Origin: Solibacillus sp040273735
GTDB taxonomy: Bacteria > Bacillota > Bacilli > Bacillales_A > Planococcaceae
Reading direction: 5' to 3'
Length of the DNA stretch: 64,000 nt
Assembly: GCF_040273735.1 (NCBI RefSeq)
Contig: NZ_JBELZM010000018.1
Location: forward strand, 1 to 64,000
The notes under the pieces were generated by a model. It ran no database searches. It was not told the origin of the DNA and worked only from the letters and a program-made list of their open reading frames with translations. The stretch's first letter is position 1. The number at the start of each line of letters is the position of its first letter. Of the stretch, positions 61,568-64,000 are shown piece by piece. The position numbers were made by a program, and so were the translations under genes.

Positions 61568-62563
61568 ATGAAACTTAGTATATTAGATCAAGTACCTATT
61601 TCCAAAGGCATGACATCAACCGAAGCACTAGCTAATGCAGTGAAGCTTGCCCAACTTGGTGATGAGCACGGTTTTGAACGAATCTGGTTTGCAGAGCACC
61701 ATAATACAACTTCCCTTGCCAGCTCCGCACCTGAAGTAACAGCTGCCTATATTGCTGCGAAAACAGAGCGTATCCGTGTCGGAACGGGCGGCATTATGAT
61801 GATGCATTATTCTCCATTTAAAGTGGCAGAAGTATTTAAAACATTGGCAGCATTGGCACCAGGTCGTATAGATTTCGGTGCAGGCCGTGCTCCTGGCGGG
61901 GATATGCCGGCAATGACCGCGCTTGCCAGTGGACGCAGACCTGACCTGACGGAACAATATGATAAACTCGAAGTCATTTTACGATTAATGAATGAACAGC
62001 GTACAGGTGAAGCTGTTTATGATAATGTTGTAGCTGTTCCTTTCAAAGTACAGCTGCCGCAAAGCTGGCTGCTTGGATCAAGCGGACAAAGTGCGAAAAA
62101 AGCTGGGGAAGCCGGTGTCGGCTATTCCTTTGCCCAGTTCTTCAATGGACAAATGTCTAAAGGGATTTTTGATGCATACCGTAACAGTTTCCAGCCATCA
62201 TACTTTATGGAACAGCCGCAGATTATTACAACATATGCAATCAGTGTAGCCGAGACGGCAGAGGAGGCTGAATACTTATCAATGCCGATGCAAATTACCC
62301 GCCTGAATTTAATGCGTGGTAAACTCCTGACTGTGCTATCTCCCGAAGAAGCAAATGACTATCCACTTACCGAGATGGATAAAATGATATTGGAACAAAA
62401 CCGTCCGCTAATGCTGATCGGTTCTGCCGAAGATGTTGCGAATCAGATTAAAGAAGAACAGGCATATTACGGCTTTGATGAAGCGATGATCAACTGTAAT
62501 TTATATACGATCGATCAGCGTCTGAACAGCTATCGTCTATTAATGGAACAGTTCAATAAATAA
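61568..62563 (+). CDS. LLM-class flavin-dependent oxidoreductase
   Basis: 331 residues, bacterial luciferase-like TIM barrel. Characteristic blocks are IWFAEHHNTTSLASSAPEV, RVGTGGIMMMHYSPFKVAEV and ALAPGRIDFGAGRAPGGD. It resembles the MsnO8/luciferase-like subgroup. These use FMN (or F420) to oxidise aldehydes, sulfonates or other compounds; the substrate is unknown. ATG follows GAGGTG. Monocistronic. Confidence 0.92.
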   Translation: MKLSILDQVPISKGMTSTEALANAVKLAQLGDEHGFERIWFAEHHNTTSLASSAPEVTAAYIAAKTERIRVGTGGIMMMHYSPFKVAEVFKTLAALAPGRIDFGAGRAPGGDMPAMTALASGRRPDLTEQYDKLEVILRLMNEQRTGEAVYDNVVAVPFKVQLPQSWLLGSSGQSAKKAGEAGVGYSFAQFFNGQMSKGIFDAYRNSFQPSYFMEQPQIITTYAISVAETAEEAEYLSMPMQITRLNLMRGKLLTVLSPEEANDYPLTEMDKMILEQNRPLMLIGSAEDVANQIKEEQAYYGFDEAMINCNLYTIDQRLNSYRLLMEQFNK

Positions 62564-62572
62564 TACAGTTTA

Positions 62573-62617
62573 ATAAAGTAGTGCCGATTGATTCGTCAAA
62601 GGCACTACTTTTTTTGG
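62573..62617 (+). terminator. Terminator after the LLM gene
   Basis: AAAGTAGTGCC (62575-62585) pairs perfectly with GGCACTACTTT (62601-62611), followed by TTTTT. Confidence 0.92.
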
Positions 62618-62663
62618 TTAAAGGCCGTTAATTTTTGAAGTAGATAACAACAAAAGCATTGCA

Positions 62664-62713
62664 ACTAAAAAAACAGTCCAAACTTTACATGTCGTAAAAT
62701 TTGGACTGTCTGT
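62664..62713 (-). terminator. Terminator after leuA
   Basis: ACAGTCCAAA (62673-62682) pairs with TTTGGACTGT (62700-62709), with CTTTAC/GTAAAA also pairing inside; the A run before it is the U run on the minus strand. Confidence 0.9.
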
Positions 62714-62743
62714 AACTTTCATTTAGTTTTCACTACACTCTGT

Positions 62744-64000
62744 TTATACTGTAGCTGTCGTCGTTACTGGTTGTGGAGCAATTTTCGCGACGATGACACT
62801 GTTTACAGCATTAATATAGGCCATTGCGGAAGCTTTTAAAATATCTGTATCTGCTGCTTTTGCAATATATTTTTCTCCGCCGTATTCGATAATAATTTTT
62901 ACTTTCCCTAATGCTTCTTGGCCGCGTGATACGGAGCTGATGTTGTATTCAACAAGCTTCACCTTGATTCCTGTAACATCCGCAATGGCTGAGTAAAGAG
63001 CGTCAATCGGACCGGAACCGACCGCACTTGATTTGAAGACATCTTCCCCGCGGCGGATTTTTACGCTAGCAGACGGGAAGGCAGCGTTTGAAATAATCTG
63101 TAAGTCTTCAATATCATAAAACTGATCAGAGTACGATTCCTTATTTGGATTGTTCTTATCAGTTTTTTCGTAGTAGCTTTCAACAATGACATATAAATCA
63201 TGGTTGTAAACTTCTTTTTTCGAATCAGCTAATTTCAGGAAGCTTTCAAAAATACCTTCAAACTCCTCGTCCGTGAAATCATCGAATCCAAGTTTAGACA
63301 GCGCATTTTTCACTGCATGACGACCAGAGCGCGCTGTTAATACTAGTTCCATATCATCTAGGCCTACATCTTCCGGATGAACGATTTCATATGCATCACG
63401 TGATTTTAGTAAGCCGTCCTGGTGAATACCTGATGAATGGGCAAAGGCATTGTCACCTGTAATCGCTTTGTTCACTTGCACATCAAGTCCCATAAAGCTT
63501 GAAACTAAGCGAGACGTATTCATAATTTCTTTCGTATTAATATCTGTAAACACATCATAAACGTCCCCGCGCGTTTTAATCGCCATAACAACTTCTTCTA
63601 ATGCCGCGTTCCCGGCACGTTCGCCAATACCATTCATCGTCACTTCTATTTTATCGGCACCATTTTTTATTGCCGCTAATGTATTGGCAGTCGCCATACC
63701 TAAATCGTTGTGACAGTGCACTGAAAGAAGTACAGAATCGTCCAGGTTTTTCATTCGGTAATTCAGCTTGGCAATCATCTCGCCCCACTGTTCCGGCTCG
63801 GCATACCCGACAGTATCCGGTACATTGATCATCGTAGCGCCGGCCTTCATGACTGCTTCAATCGTTTTCCAAAGGTATTCAAAATCAGAGCGGGATGCAT
63901 CTTCCGTTGAATATTGTACTTGTGGCAGTAACGATTTCGCGTATTTTACTGCATCCACTCCGATTTGCAGGATCTGGTCTTTCGATTTACTGAATTTCTT
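62744..64000 (-). CDS. leuA: 2-Isopropylmalate synthase, C-terminal part, cut by window end
   Basis: The frame is open through the last base, so the gene begins outside the window; the GTG at 63958 is internal. The visible 418 codons contain the catalytic barrel half (EDASRSDFEYLWKTIEAVMK, INVPDTVGYAEPEQWG, SVHCHNDLGMATANTLAAIK with metal-binding H-x-H and NGIGERAGNAALEEV, AHSSGIHQDG) and the LeuA regulatory domain (SASVKIRRGEDVFKSSAVGS, GPIDALYSAI). It condenses acetyl-CoA with 2-ketoisovalerate in leucine synthesis and is feedback-inhibited through the C-terminal domain. Being last on this strand before a terminator, it ends its transcript. Confidence 0.95.
   Translation of the reverse strand, partial: KKFSKSKDQILQIGVDAVKYAKSLLPQVQYSTEDASRSDFEYLWKTIEAVMKAGATMINVPDTVGYAEPEQWGEMIAKLNYRMKNLDDSVLLSVHCHNDLGMATANTLAAIKNGADKIEVTMNGIGERAGNAALEEVVMAIKTRGDVYDVFTDINTKEIMNTSRLVSSFMGLDVQVNKAITGDNAFAHSSGIHQDGLLKSRDAYEIVHPEDVGLDDMELVLTARSGRHAVKNALSKLGFDDFTDEEFEGIFESFLKLADSKKEVYNHDLYVIVESYYEKTDKNNPNKESYSDQFYDIEDLQIISNAAFPSASVKIRRGEDVFKSSAVGSGPIDALYSAIADVTGIKVKLVEYNISSVSRGQEALGKVKIIIEYGGEKYIAKAADTDILKASAMAYINAVNSVIVAKIAPQPVTTTATV

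Overview
The window looks like a chromosomal segment of a low-GC, endospore-forming Bacillales bacterium, most likely a Planococcaceae/Caryophanaceae member of the Solibacillus-Lysinibacillus type. The basis is a GerA/GerC/GerB germinant-receptor operon, CotF-type spore proteins beside AdhB, a CdaS-type diadenylate cyclase, an SLH-anchored surface nucleotidase, meso-diaminopimelate dehydrogenase, YfkAB and frequent TTG/GTG starts behind strong Shine-Dalgarno sites. The genus call is inference. I see no rRNA, tRNA, CRISPR array, prophage or intact insertion sequence.

Layout. 0-9 kb: the 3' end of an EAL phosphodiesterase gene, a royal-jelly/yellow-like protein, a germination receptor operon (gerA-gerC-gerB-small membrane protein) and a spore-coat/adhB operon resembling yraG-yraF-adhB of B. 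subtilis. 9-13.6 kb: an accessory, decaying region with a lipoprotein, a SAP/DUF6434 protein, an intact intracellular subtilisin, pseudogenes of an endonuclease I-family nuclease, a DinB protein and a GNAT acetyltransferase, and three copies of a short palindromic repeat. 13.6-21.4 kb: signalling genes: a DesK/DesR-like pair with a DUF418 protein, CdaS, a VanS/VanR-like pair with a D,D-carboxypeptidase whose 3' end looks frameshifted, and a decayed histidine kinase. 21.5-28.1 kb: a five-gene SDR/MFS cluster with tandem transporter paralogues, decayed DNA, then a MarR regulator.

28-41 kb: DMT transporter, GIY-YIG nuclease, a compact operon of GTP cyclohydrolase II, RibD, an FAD monooxygenase and a HAD phosphatase, a Bacillaceae-type structured repeat, PanF/YhdT, Ddh, a Tim44-like protein, a DUF2653 protein and YhgE. 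41-50 kb: SLH nucleotidase, aconitase, and a MoxR ATPase/VWA/DUF2785 operon resembling RavA-ViaA. 50-64 kb: a large leaderless beta-helix protein divergent from that operon, YfkAB, a dynamin-like GTPase, SulP and UspA, a six-unit 21-bp-period repeat between convergent genes, Tag, a TetR regulator with a paired SMR exporter, a TDT transporter preceded by a large hairpin, a YdcF-like protein, a luciferase-like oxidoreductase and the 3' part of leuA, cut by the window end.

Candidates for something undescribed: the 21-bp-period array at 57741-57853, the MoxR/VWA/DUF2785 operon beside the cytoplasmic beta-helix protein, and the partial riboflavin operon with its own monooxygenase and phosphatase. 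No search could be run; all family names come from reading motifs and remembered family features.
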